A stretch of 64,000 bases of DNA from JAZKID01 sp965247525. Its GTDB lineage: Bacteria > Pseudomonadota > Alphaproteobacteria > Rhizobiales > UBA4765. A program made the position numbers and the translations under genes. Every line of letters begins with the position of its first letter. Position 1 is the first letter of the stretch. Positions 34,045-42,973 of the stretch are shown here, piece after piece. The DNA is taken from positions 806,001 through 870,000 of the forward strand of contig OZ252015.1 of the NCBI GenBank assembly GCA_965247525.1, in the 5' to 3' direction. The notes below the pieces were generated by a model that worked only from the letters and a program-made list of their open reading frames with translations, searched no databases and was not told where the DNA came from.

Positions 34045-35686
34045 CGCTAAAAATATCCGCGCCTGCACGCTCCGGCACCAAAAACAGTACGGAGACAAAG
34101 CTGATGATTAAGACAGCGACCGGATACCACAAGCCGAAATAAATATTTCCTGCATAAGTCGAAATGGCATAAGCCGCCGCAGGCATCAGCCCGCCAAACC
34201 AGCCAGTGCCGAGATTGTAGGGCAGTGACATCCCCGTATAACGAATGCGCGTCGGGAAAAGCTCGGCCATGGACGCGGCCGCGGGTGCATAGGCCATCGC
34301 TGAAACAATAACGAGAAGGCTCATCGCTGCAATCAGGCGCAGCGGCTGCACATGAAACACATCAAAGACTGATTGCAGTTTTACGAGTTGGCTGTTGGGC
34401 GCGGCGGCGCTTGGATAGCCCGCCGCGTAAAGCGCTTGCGTCACGGCCTGTTCAAAATTGTCTGACTGCACGGGGTATGACGCGTCACCAATCTCAACGC
34501 TCGCCATGGCATCGCGATCAATGACTTTATAATTCACTGAATTTTTTGTCAGAAGCGTTTTGGCAATATCGCAGCTTGACGTGTATTTGGCCGTTCCGAC
34601 CGGATTGAACTGAAACGAACATTCCTTTTTATTCGTGACGAGGTTGACCGCCACATCATGCTGCGCCCTATAAAGCTGCGGGTTGGCATTGCGCGCAATG
34701 AATTCATAGGCCGGAAAAATTGCGAAAATCCCGATTGCAAATCCGGTCAGAATGACTGGCTTGCGGCCTATCCTGTCGGAAACAGCGCCGAACAGCGCAT
34801 AGGCAAAAATACCTATCAGCAAGGAGCATGCAACAAGCACGTTGGCGGTAAACATGTCGACACGAAGAACATTCTGCAAAAAGAACAGCGTGTAAAAATG
34901 CGCGGTATACCAAAGCACCGTCAGGCCAGACGAAATGCCGATGAATACGGCCAGCGCATATTTCAGATTGCGCAAGCTGCCAAAGGCCTCGCGCACCGGT
35001 GCGCGCGATTTACGTCCCTCATCGCGGATTTTAATAAAGGCCGGCGTCTCTTCCATCTGAAGACGAATATAGGCTGATAGCACCAGCAGCACGATGGAAA
35101 ACAGGAATGGCACCCGCCAGCCCCATGCCGTAAAGGCCTCTTCTCCAAGAGACAACCGCGTGACCAAAATTACAGCCAGTGACAGCAGCAGGCCCAAAGT
35201 CGCGGTCGAATTGATAAAGCTTGTAAAATAACCGCGCCGGTTGGCGGGCGCATGCTCGGCGACATAAGTCGCAGCGCCGCCATATTCGCCGCCAAGCGCT
35301 AGCCCCTGCAAAATACGAAGCGTGATCAGCACAATAGGCGCCGCCATGCCGATGCTGGCATAACTCGGCAATAGGCCGACCAGAAATGTGGCACTGCCCA
35401 TCAGCAAAATCGTGGCAAGAAATGTATATTTGCGCCCGACCTTGTCACCAAGACGGCCAAAAATCAGCGCGCCCAGCGGGCGAACAACAAAGCCTGCGGC
35501 AAAAGCCAGAAGTGCAAAAATATTACGGGTGGTTTCAGGAAAGCTTGCAAAAAACTGGTTGGCAATGATGACAGCCAGTGAACCGTAGAGAAAGAAATCA
35601 TACCATTCGAAAACAGTCCCCGCCGATGATGCAAGGACAATCTTTTTCTCATTGCGGGTCATGCCGCGTTGCCACATCACTGTCAT
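34037..35686 (-). CDS. MFS transporter, metabolite:H+ symporter (MHS) type
   Basis: A 549-residue, 12-span transporter. The first span carries the MHS hallmark AGTVFEWYDFFLYGSLAVII, the 2-3 loop has FGRLGDKVGRKYTF, and span 8-9 has GAVSDRIGRKP. A hydrophilic insertion of about 100 residues (about 340-430) lies between spans 9 and 10, as in alphaproteobacterial homologues annotated as shikimate or proline/betaine-like carriers. The substrate cannot be read from sequence. The start overlaps the glycosyltransferase stop by 4 bp. Confidence 0.88.
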   Translation of the reverse strand: MTVMWQRGMTRNEKKIVLASSAGTVFEWYDFFLYGSLAVIIANQFFASFPETTRNIFALLAFAAGFVVRPLGALIFGRLGDKVGRKYTFLATILLMGSATFLVGLLPSYASIGMAAPIVLITLRILQGLALGGEYGGAATYVAEHAPANRRGYFTSFINSTATLGLLLSLAVILVTRLSLGEEAFTAWGWRVPFLFSIVLLVLSAYIRLQMEETPAFIKIRDEGRKSRAPVREAFGSLRNLKYALAVFIGISSGLTVLWYTAHFYTLFFLQNVLRVDMFTANVLVACSLLIGIFAYALFGAVSDRIGRKPVILTGFAIGIFAIFPAYEFIARNANPQLYRAQHDVAVNLVTNKKECSFQFNPVGTAKYTSSCDIAKTLLTKNSVNYKVIDRDAMASVEIGDASYPVQSDNFEQAVTQALYAAGYPSAAAPNSQLVKLQSVFDVFHVQPLRLIAAMSLLVIVSAMAYAPAAASMAELFPTRIRYTGMSLPYNLGTGWFGGLMPAAAYAISTYAGNIYFGLWYPVAVLIISFVSVLFLVPERAGADIFSDD

Positions 35687-37611
35687 CGTCGCACCCCCAT
35701 GCGTTTCAAAGTTTTAAGTGAAAGCCTTGCGGGGAGCAAGCGCGCCAGTACAGCACGTCTTACAAGCCCGCCAGTTCGCGCCGTGCTGCGCTGCGGCGCA
35801 GAGTGCGCCAGCCGCCCGAAATGCTCGGTTTTGTTCCAATGAAACGGCGTGCGCACCAAGCCGATCAACGCACCATAAGCCGCAAATGAAATCAGCAGCC
35901 AATACGCCCATACCGTGCAAAATGTGAAAATATCAATCTTTTGTCCCGCCCGCTTTGCGCCTTCAAACAACAGAAAATAGGGGAGTATATGGCCGCCGGC
36001 AAAGGCTGCAATTGAAAGCCCAAACACGCTTGCGCCCAGTATATCTGGCAGAGCCGAAGCGTGGCCAAGCAAGCTCGAGAGCAAAAGCGCGGCGAGCACT
36101 AGAGGATAGCTGAGCGCGGAGAGCAAGCTCGTTCCTAAAGTGGCCACCAGCATCGTCGTTTTATAAAGCCCAAGATCCTTATAAAGCGCTACGGGTTTTG
36201 AAAAATGCACGGTTAGCGTCTGCATCCAACCCTTTTGCCAACGCATGCGTTGCATGAACCAGTTGCGCAGTGTGACCGGCGCTTCTTCTTCTGTCGCCGT
36301 CTCCAAAACGCGCACACCGTAACCGGCACGGGCAATGCGGATGCCAAGGTCAGCGTCCTCGGTGACATTCCACGGGTCCCAGCCACCGATGGCGCGCAAG
36401 ACCGATGCTCTGAAATAGTTGGATGTCCCGCCGAGCAGAACCGGCAGGCCGCGCCGCGTCAGCGAGGGCAAAAACACTGTAAACAGGGACGCATATTCAA
36501 GGGCAAAATGGCGCGTCAACCACGACTTTTGCGCATTGTCGATTTTGAGCTGCGCCTGCACGCAGGCGATCTTCGCACCGCCTTCACAGAGTTCCGCCGC
36601 CGCACGGCGCAGCTGTTGCGGATGCGGCAGGTCTTCGGCATCGAAAATCGTAATCATGTCGCCGCGCGCAAAACTTAAACCCAGCTGCAATGCCCGTGGC
36701 TTTGTTTGCGGCGCGCCTTTGGGAACCGTAATCACACGCATGAAAGCCGGCAGGTTTTGCGCACGAAGCGCGTTCTGCGTAGCGCTGTCATCCTGCTCGA
36801 CCAAAACCAGAATGTCGAGTTTCACAAACGGGTAATCAAGCGTGCGCAAGGCGGTTACAAGTTGCGGCACAATGCGCCCCTCGCGGTAAAGCGGCACAAG
36901 CACGCTGCATTGGGGCAAATGCGTATCGCTTAACACTGCAGCAGGTTTTTGCGCCCCTTCAACAATATCAGCCAGCGCAAAAACCCGAAGCAAAATGGCC
37001 TGCAAATACAAAATTGCAAAAAAGCTGCCGATAGCCGGCGCAACAAATGGCAGGGCTGATGCAAACGCTGCCAGAAAACCAAGCGCTAAAAATCCGGTCA
37101 GTGCAACAAATGGAATGTAAGAGCGCATCGCGCTCAACTGCGGCGCTGTGCGTTGCAGCTGGCCTGTCGCATGTTCAAGCAGCGCGGCATGCGCCTGCGC
37201 CAGCAAAATCTCTTTCAGCCTGTCAGGTGTTGCCAGCACAAGGCGGCTGCGCAAGTCTGCACTCTTGTCGCAGCGCTGTATCAATTGGATAATTGCACGA
37301 CCATAAGGCGCGCTGACATAGATGTTTTTGTCATCGATAATGCCGCGCACAATTCCGGCGCGTGCGGCATGGCCCACCTCTTCCTGCGACAGTTTTTGCT
37401 CAAGGCGGATATTGTCGCGGTGTAAAAATTCCAGCCCGCAGCGCCGCGCAAGTGCATGATAATATGATGTGGCATCAATGGCGCCCGTGGCCAGAATATG
37501 CTGATGGGGATAAACGCCAAGTTCTTCAGCCTGCCGCACAAGACGCACAAGCTTTTCAGGCGGAAATCCGCTATTAATCAGAAAATCGATATCAGACGAT
37601 AAAACAAACAC
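35683..37611 (-). CDS. Membrane glycosyltransferase family 2 with MshEN-like N-domain
   Basis: A 642-residue protein. The N-terminal 150 residues resemble the type II secretion E N-terminal (MshEN) fold, a known c-di-GMP-binding module. Two spans follow (about 170-215), then the GT2 catalytic domain (about 245-470) with FDAEDLPHPQQL, TEDADLGIRIA and the QRMRWQKGW motif of processive synthases, and three or four C-terminal spans. The start is a GTG with a weak ribosome-binding site; TAG lies in frame 18 bp upstream. It may make or export a polysaccharide, with c-di-GMP control as inference. Confidence 0.82.
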   Translation of the reverse strand: MFVLSSDIDFLINSGFPPEKLVRLVRQAEELGVYPHQHILATGAIDATSYYHALARRCGLEFLHRDNIRLEQKLSQEEVGHAARAGIVRGIIDDKNIYVSAPYGRAIIQLIQRCDKSADLRSRLVLATPDRLKEILLAQAHAALLEHATGQLQRTAPQLSAMRSYIPFVALTGFLALGFLAAFASALPFVAPAIGSFFAILYLQAILLRVFALADIVEGAQKPAAVLSDTHLPQCSVLVPLYREGRIVPQLVTALRTLDYPFVKLDILVLVEQDDSATQNALRAQNLPAFMRVITVPKGAPQTKPRALQLGLSFARGDMITIFDAEDLPHPQQLRRAAAELCEGGAKIACVQAQLKIDNAQKSWLTRHFALEYASLFTVFLPSLTRRGLPVLLGGTSNYFRASVLRAIGGWDPWNVTEDADLGIRIARAGYGVRVLETATEEEAPVTLRNWFMQRMRWQKGWMQTLTVHFSKPVALYKDLGLYKTTMLVATLGTSLLSALSYPLVLAALLLSSLLGHASALPDILGASVFGLSIAAFAGGHILPYFLLFEGAKRAGQKIDIFTFCTVWAYWLLISFAAYGALIGLVRTPFHWNKTEHFGRLAHSAPQRSTARTGGLVRRAVLARLLPARLSLKTLKRMGVRR

Positions 37612-37645
37612 AAAAAAACGCTCTGCCTAAAAAGGGTTCCCTACT

Positions 37646-38554
37646 ATGTCGCAGATTGGCAAAAGCTTACCAGCCCCAAAAGCTCTAAGCGCTCTTTTAT
37701 GGGTCGCTTTTGCGCTTTTGCCGCTTTCTTTCAGCTCTGTTGCCTCCGCACAGGAGCCCTCACCGCCAGTGGCTGCCATATCTGCAGCCGATGATGTGGT
37801 CATTCCCGGATTTTGGGACCCGAAGCGGCGCATGGAAAAGCCGCCCTCAAATGGCGTCACCATCCGCTTTTTAACCTCACCCGACTTCCCGCCGTTTAAC
37901 TACCAAAACGCGAGTGGCGAGCTGGTTGGTTTTAACATCGATCTGGCACAGGCATTGTGCAAAGAGATTGAGGTGGCCTGCACCATTCAGGCGCGCGGCT
38001 GGGAGGCCTTGCTGCCGGCGCTGCGCGACAATCTGGGGGATGCCGTCATTTCCGGTTTCTCATCCGCAAAGGACATTCGCGATCAGGCTGATCTGAGCGA
38101 CATTTTTTTCAAAACACCTGCACGCTTTGCCGCCCGCGCCGATAACAGCCTGACCACGACGAGCGCCGAAAATTTGCGTGGTAAAACCATCGGCGTCATT
38201 AAAAATACATCACATGCCGCGTTTCTCGATTTGTATTACGACAGCGCCAAGGTGGTGCGGGTCAGCACGCAAAAGGAACTGCAGCAACTTTTGTTGACCA
38301 AAAAGGCAGAACTTGTCTTTGGCGACGGCGTGCAACTGGCGCTTTGGCTCAACAGTGCCGAGACCAATGATTGCTGCGCCTTCAAGGGCGGCCCTTATTT
38401 AGAGACGCATTTTTTCGGCGAGGGTCAGGTGATTGCGGTTCGCAAAGGCCAAAACCAGCTTCGCCGCCTGCTGAATTTCGGCCTGCAGCGCCTTTACGAA
38501 AAAGGCATGTACAGTGAGCTTTACCTCAAATGGTTCCCGATCAGCGTTTATTAG
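37646..38554 (+). CDS. Periplasmic substrate-binding protein, amino-acid (SBP_bac_3) type
   Basis: A 302-residue exported protein. There is a signal peptide (about 1-36, ending VASAQE), then the family 3 solute-binding fold from about 70 with FPPFNYQNASGELVGFNIDL, DAVISGFSSAKDIRDQADLS, and the linker LRGKTIGVIKNTSHA. No transporter permease is adjacent, so it may act as an orphan receptor or pair with genes elsewhere. AAAGGG lies before the ATG. The start is only 34 bp from that of the divergent glycosyltransferase. Confidence 0.85.
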   Translation: MSQIGKSLPAPKALSALLWVAFALLPLSFSSVASAQEPSPPVAAISAADDVVIPGFWDPKRRMEKPPSNGVTIRFLTSPDFPPFNYQNASGELVGFNIDLAQALCKEIEVACTIQARGWEALLPALRDNLGDAVISGFSSAKDIRDQADLSDIFFKTPARFAARADNSLTTTSAENLRGKTIGVIKNTSHAAFLDLYYDSAKVVRVSTQKELQQLLLTKKAELVFGDGVQLALWLNSAETNDCCAFKGGPYLETHFFGEGQVIAVRKGQNQLRRLLNFGLQRLYEKGMYSELYLKWFPISVY

Positions 38555-38632
38555 CTCCCAAAAACACATTTTTAGATTGTTCTTTTCCTGAGTATGCCCT
38601 ATCAGGCTAAAAACGAAACAACGGGGGTTTTC

Positions 38633-38938
38633 ATGAAAAATATATTTATCAGGGGCGCGTTCGCGCTGATACTTTTACTGTCGGCGACATTGCCCTCTTT
38701 TGCAAAGACGGGCTCAAAGCCGACACAAAATCCATATTCCAATTTGAACGCGCCACCGACGCCTTATTTGTCGCAGAATGCGTTTCCGGGCAGCTCAAAC
38801 AATGATTATATCTGCCAGAACAATGAGTTTTTTTGCACGCTTCTTATCGGCATTGCGGCTGGTGTTTTGATTGGGGTTACAACAAGCGGGCACAATCATA
38901 CGACAAATAGCGTCCCCAGCGGCCCGCCTCAAACATAA
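38633..38938 (+). CDS. Small exported protein of unknown function
   Basis: A 101-residue protein with a signal peptide (about 1-25, MKNIFIRGAFALILLL then SFAKTG), a Pro/Asn-rich middle (NPYSNLNAPPTPYLSQNAFP), a C-x(7)-C pair at NDYICQNNEFFCTLL, and a hydrophobic segment at about 68-83 followed by a His/Thr/Ser tail. The ATG at 38633 follows a G-rich ribosome-binding site. No known family. It lies between the binding protein gene and lysK. Confidence 0.6.
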   Translation: MKNIFIRGAFALILLLSATLPSFAKTGSKPTQNPYSNLNAPPTPYLSQNAFPGSSNNDYICQNNEFFCTLLIGIAAGVLIGVTTSGHNHTTNSVPSGPPQT

Positions 38939-39021
38939 TTTGCAAGACCTGTCTCTTGATTTTGCAACCGTCTTTAATGTTGCTGATTGCGAAATTATAA
39001 ATTTTTCTGCAAAACAGCTGG

Positions 39022-40623
39022 ATGGAAGATTTAAAAACAGCACTCACCAACGCCAAAGCCTGGCCTTTCGAGGAAGCGCGTAAGCTTATTAAACGGCTGG
39101 AGCGCAAGCCAAAAGATAAAGTTCTGTTTGAAACCGGCTATGGCCCGTCAGGCCTGCCTCATATCGGCACGTTTGGCGAAGTGGCGCGCACCAGCATGGT
39201 GCGCCACGCGTTCCGCGCGCTGACCGATGATAAAATACCGACACAGCTGATCTGTTTTTCAGACGACATGGATGGCTTACGCAAAGTGCCGACCAATATC
39301 CCGAACCAGGAGATGGTGGCGGCGCATCTTGGAAAACCGCTGACGCAAATCCCCGACCCGTTCGGCACGCATGACAGTTTCGGCGCGCACAACAATGCAA
39401 GGCTGCAGGGTTTTCTCGATGATTTTGGGTTTGACTACACGTTTTTAAGTGCAACCCAGTGCTATAAATCAGGCCAGTTTGACGAGGCACTTTTAAAAGT
39501 GCTTGCCAATTATGAGGCCGTTATGGCGATCATGCTGCCCTCGCTTGGGGAAGAGCGCCAACAAAGCTATTCGCCGTTTTTGCCCGTTGATGAAACAACC
39601 GGCATTGTGTTGCAGGTAAAGGTGCTGGAGCGCAATGTTGCAACAGGCACAATCGTTTACGAACACCCCGACAGCGGTAAGAAAATCGAGACACCGGTCA
39701 CCGGCGGGCATTGCAAACTGCAATGGAAACCGGACTGGGCGATGCGCTGGACGTCGTTGGGCATCGACTATGAAATGGCCGGCAAAGACCTGATTGAAAG
39801 CGTCGCGCTGTCGTCAAAGATTTGCAAGGCGATTGGCGGCACGCCGCCTGATGGTTTCAACTATGAGCTGTTCCTCGACGAGGAGGGAAAGAAGATTTCC
39901 AAGTCGAAGGGCAATGGCATCACGATTGAGGAATGGCTGCGCTACGCCTCCCCTGAATCCTTGTCACTGTTCATGTACCGCGAGCCCAAAACCGCCAAGC
40001 GCTTACACTTTGACGTCATCCCAAAACATGTCGACGAATACGAGCAGTTTCTGGGCGGTTACGACAAACAGGAACCTGCGCAAAAACTCGGCAATCCCGT
40101 CTGGCATATTCATGCCGGCGCGCCGACATCAGAGCCATTGCCGATCAATTTTGCGATGCTGCTCAATCTCGTTTCTGCCTCGAACGCCGAAAACGCCGAT
40201 ACGTTATGGGGCTTTATCGGCACCTATCTGCCGGGGGTGACAAAAGCAAGTCATCCGCGTCTGAATGATTTTGTCGAATATGCGCTGCGCTATTATCGCG
40301 ATTTTGTGTTGCCGAGCAAAACATTCCGGCAGGCCAATGCGTCGGAGCGTCAGGCTCTGGAAGATCTGAAATCGACATTGCAAAAACTGCCGCAGTCCGC
40401 GAGCAGTGATGAAATCCAGACGGCAATTTATGATGTCGGACGCCGCGAGCCTTACATCAAGATCATGAAAGACGGATCAAACGGGGTCGCGCTCGACTGG
40501 TTCAACATGCTGTATCAGGTGCTGCTGGGGCAGGAAAAAGGGCCGCGTTTCGGCACGTTTGTTGCCCTTTATGGCATTGCGAACACTGTAGCGCTGATCG
40601 AGCAAACTCTGGCTTCACAATGA
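39022..40623 (+). CDS. lysK: Lysyl-tRNA synthetase, class I
   Basis: A 533-residue class I LysRS, the archaeal-type enzyme also found in most alphaproteobacteria in place of class II LysS. The HIGH-type motif is GPSGLPHIGTFGE (about 41-53) and the KMSKS-type motif is GKKISKSKGNGITIEEW (about 287-300). It attaches lysine to tRNA-Lys. Its stop overlaps the start of the downstream membrane protein (ATGA). No ribosome-binding site is obvious before its ATG. Confidence 0.95.
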   Translation: MEDLKTALTNAKAWPFEEARKLIKRLERKPKDKVLFETGYGPSGLPHIGTFGEVARTSMVRHAFRALTDDKIPTQLICFSDDMDGLRKVPTNIPNQEMVAAHLGKPLTQIPDPFGTHDSFGAHNNARLQGFLDDFGFDYTFLSATQCYKSGQFDEALLKVLANYEAVMAIMLPSLGEERQQSYSPFLPVDETTGIVLQVKVLERNVATGTIVYEHPDSGKKIETPVTGGHCKLQWKPDWAMRWTSLGIDYEMAGKDLIESVALSSKICKAIGGTPPDGFNYELFLDEEGKKISKSKGNGITIEEWLRYASPESLSLFMYREPKTAKRLHFDVIPKHVDEYEQFLGGYDKQEPAQKLGNPVWHIHAGAPTSEPLPINFAMLLNLVSASNAENADTLWGFIGTYLPGVTKASHPRLNDFVEYALRYYRDFVLPSKTFRQANASERQALEDLKSTLQKLPQSASSDEIQTAIYDVGRREPYIKIMKDGSNGVALDWFNMLYQVLLGQEKGPRFGTFVALYGIANTVALIEQTLASQ

Positions 40624-41408
40624 ATGATACCAAAGCGAAATTTGAAGTTTCGCTGGAAAAACTTCCGCTTATTACACTTGCGTTCTGGATCACAAAAATA
40701 ACGGCGACCACGCTTGGTGAAACTGGCGGTGATCTTTTGTCGATGACACTGAATATGGGCTATGCGCTGAGCTCGCTTGTGTTCATTTCATTTTTTATCC
40801 TGACACTTGCCTTGCAGCTGTTCAGCACGCATTACAGGCCTTTTATTTATTGGCTTGTTATTTTATCGACCAGTACGGCAGGCACGACCATGTCAGATTA
40901 CATGGATAGAAGTTTGGGTCTTGGTTATGCCGCAGGTTCAACCATTATTGCCTTGATGCTCGCCTGCGTATTGCTTGCATGGCGCTTGAGTGGTTACACA
41001 TTTGCAGTTGAAAAAATCAAAGGTTTTAAGCCGGAAGTCTTTTATTGGACGGCTGTTTTGTTTTCAAACACATTGGGAACGGCTTTGGGTGATTTTTTGG
41101 CCGATGATTCAGGGCTTGGGTTTGCAGGCGGGGCTGTTTTAATTGGCGCAGCAATATGCCTAATCATCGTTTTAAAAGGCACAACGCGGCTGTCCTCGAC
41201 TGTTTTATTTTGGGTCGCATTTGTATTGACACGGCCTTTTGGTGCGACAGCCGGCGATGTTCTGACGAAAAGCCCTGAAAAAGGCGGGTTGGGGTTTGGC
41301 ACAATCGGCACCTCTGCCATATTGGCGTTTATCCTACTTGTCTGCGTTGCCCTTGATATCAGGGCGCAGCTTCATAAAAGAAAGCGGACGCAAACGCCCG
41401 CTCTTTAA
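40620..41408 (+). CDS. Membrane protein with four DUF347 repeats (COG4705)
   Basis: A 262-residue polytopic protein made of four internal repeats of about 60 residues. Each starts with a W-x6-T segment and has a Gly/Asp turn: TTLGETGGDLLS, TTMSDYMDR, TLGTALGDFLADDSGLGFAGG and PFGATAGDVLTKSPEKGGLGFG. This is the DUF347 repeat family, of unknown function; membrane-anchored COG4705 proteins may transport metal ions or organic acids. It overlaps lysK by 4 bp, which is curious, as the two are not known partners. Confidence 0.8.
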   Translation: MNDTKAKFEVSLEKLPLITLAFWITKITATTLGETGGDLLSMTLNMGYALSSLVFISFFILTLALQLFSTHYRPFIYWLVILSTSTAGTTMSDYMDRSLGLGYAAGSTIIALMLACVLLAWRLSGYTFAVEKIKGFKPEVFYWTAVLFSNTLGTALGDFLADDSGLGFAGGAVLIGAAICLIIVLKGTTRLSSTVLFWVAFVLTRPFGATAGDVLTKSPEKGGLGFGTIGTSAILAFILLVCVALDIRAQLHKRKRTQTPAL

Positions 41409-41424
41409 CAGTTGTTATAAAAAT

Positions 41425-41610
41425 TCAAGCGTTGACGTCGACCTGTGACCCGACGCCAGGTGGCAAGCCACCATTCTGCTTTTCAGCAATGCGCGTTGAG
41501 CCTGATTCTGCTGCTTCTTGTTGAGGTGTATCTCCATCCTTTGCTCGCGGCGCGGGCGTTGCTGTACTCGCTTGCGAGACGGCAGAACTGGAAACGGATG
41601 ATACACTCAT
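41425..41610 (-). CDS. Small Ser/Ala-rich protein, unknown
   Basis: A 61-residue hydrophilic protein that starts MSVSSVSSSAVSQASTATPA and continues with Q/E/G-rich sequence. There is no signal peptide or span and it is likely disordered. AAAGGGG lies a few bases before the ATG, which supports translation. It is convergent with the DUF347 gene. Its opening resembles that of the 183-residue protein at 55479-56030. No function can be read. Confidence 0.55.
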   Translation of the reverse strand: MSVSSVSSSAVSQASTATPAPRAKDGDTPQQEAAESGSTRIAEKQNGGLPPGVGSQVDVNA

Positions 41611-41684
41611 GAAAACCCCTTTATGTTAAGGGCTCAACCCTGCGCCGAATATATTAAAAGATCGCTTGCGAACAGAGTTAAAAA

Positions 41685-41716
41685 AACCAGCCCGAACATT
41701 CATGCCGGAGCTGGTT
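41685..41716 (-). terminator. terminator of the tadD gene
   Basis: A 7-bp stem AACCAGC/GCTGGTT with an inner CCG/CGG pairing around the loop, followed on the minus strand by seven T. It starts 22 bp after the tadD stop. Confidence 0.8.
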
Positions 41717-41737
41717 AATAATTTTTAATCGAGACGG

Positions 41738-42811
41738 CTAGTCGTTGCGTGTTTCACGCTTTTTGCGAAGAGCTTCCTGCCAGTTGTCTTTCTCAGGTTT
41801 TTTTGGTTCCGACACATAGCCATATGGTACTGGCGTTGCGTTCGGATCATAATTTAGCACCGGCTGCGGATAGGCGGCTGCCGCAAAAGGCTGGCCGCCT
41901 TGCGTTGGGGCATAGACACCTCCGGGCGCAACATAAGGTGCAGGTGCACCGTAAGCTGGCGCGCCATAAGACGGCGCCGAGGCCGCAAAACTGCCTCCGC
42001 CACCGACTGGCGGCGGGCCGCCTTGAATATTTGTCCATGTGTTTTGCTGCGCCAGCATCTGGCGCACTGTTTCAACATTGGCGCGTGCTTCATCCGATGA
42101 CAGATCGCGCGAGGCAATCCGCTCCGAATCTGCAAACCGTCCCTGCAGACCGACAATCAGTGCAAGGTTCTGGCGCACACGCGCGTCTGAGCCCGGTTGT
42201 TCGGAAGCTTTTTTCAGCGTGCGTTCCGCAGCCGCAAGATCACCTGAGAGCGCATAGGACAGCGCCATGTTTGAAAGAACGGAGGGCTCATTCGGGGCCA
42301 TGCGCAGTGCGGTCGTGTAATATTTACGCGCGTCTTGCGGGCGGCCCATCTGGTCAAGAACAGCGCCTTGTGCCGACAGAATGCGCCAGTTCGGACGGTC
42401 CGGCGTATGGGCCTGCTGGAACATGTTCAGCGCTTCCTCATACTGGCCGTTGGCCGCGAGCGCATTGCCCAATGCGCCTTTCAGGTTGAGGTCGGCTGGA
42501 TTGCTTAGAACCGCGCGCTGCAAAATAGCAACCGCCTGCGCGCGCTGGCCGGAGCCGAGCAGAGCGCGCGAATAATTATTGCTGATCTCGGCATTGTTGG
42601 GGTCGCCGCGATATTTGTCGCCCCAATAGCCAAGCGAGTTTCCAACTTCCCCGCCGCCACCTACGCCGATATCGGCTGGTGCGGACGCGGCAAAACCATC
42701 TTCGTCCTTCGTTGAGGAGCAACCGCCAAGCGTGATCGCCATGGCCGAGACACCTGCAAAAACCGCAATTTTCAGAAAGCGGGAAGAACGCGCAAAAGAA
42801 AGAACAGACAT
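41738..42811 (-). CDS. tadD: Tad pilus lipoprotein TadD (TPR)
   Basis: A 357-residue lipoprotein. The ATG at 42811 gives a signal peptide with lipobox MAITLGGC (Cys about 35) and follows TTGGGG. The mature part has five tetratricopeptide repeats (about 75-230), for example NNYSRALLGSGQRAQAVAIL, then an unusual Gly/Ala/Pro/Tyr-rich tail (about 255-330). TadD works with the CpaC secretin in Tad pilus assembly and is usually encoded in the tad locus; here it is alone, about 22 kb from the rightward pilus genes. A GANTC site (42831-42835) and two TTAAC half-sites lie upstream. Confidence 0.85.
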   Translation of the reverse strand: MSVLSFARSSRFLKIAVFAGVSAMAITLGGCSSTKDEDGFAASAPADIGVGGGGEVGNSLGYWGDKYRGDPNNAEISNNYSRALLGSGQRAQAVAILQRAVLSNPADLNLKGALGNALAANGQYEEALNMFQQAHTPDRPNWRILSAQGAVLDQMGRPQDARKYYTTALRMAPNEPSVLSNMALSYALSGDLAAAERTLKKASEQPGSDARVRQNLALIVGLQGRFADSERIASRDLSSDEARANVETVRQMLAQQNTWTNIQGGPPPVGGGGSFAASAPSYGAPAYGAPAPYVAPGGVYAPTQGGQPFAAAAYPQPVLNYDPNATPVPYGYVSEPKKPEKDNWQEALRKKRETRND

Positions 42812-42973
42812 GGACAACCCCAAAAGGTTCGAATCGGAATTCACTACCTTCTAGGAATAGAAAATTAACCCTAATACCCCGTTAACTTCGGTGGCCGTGG
42901 CCTGCATTTTCTTTCTTTTGCCATCTAAATAATTTATGCCGGAGATCACATCTGCGCGAGAGAAGGAAAACTT

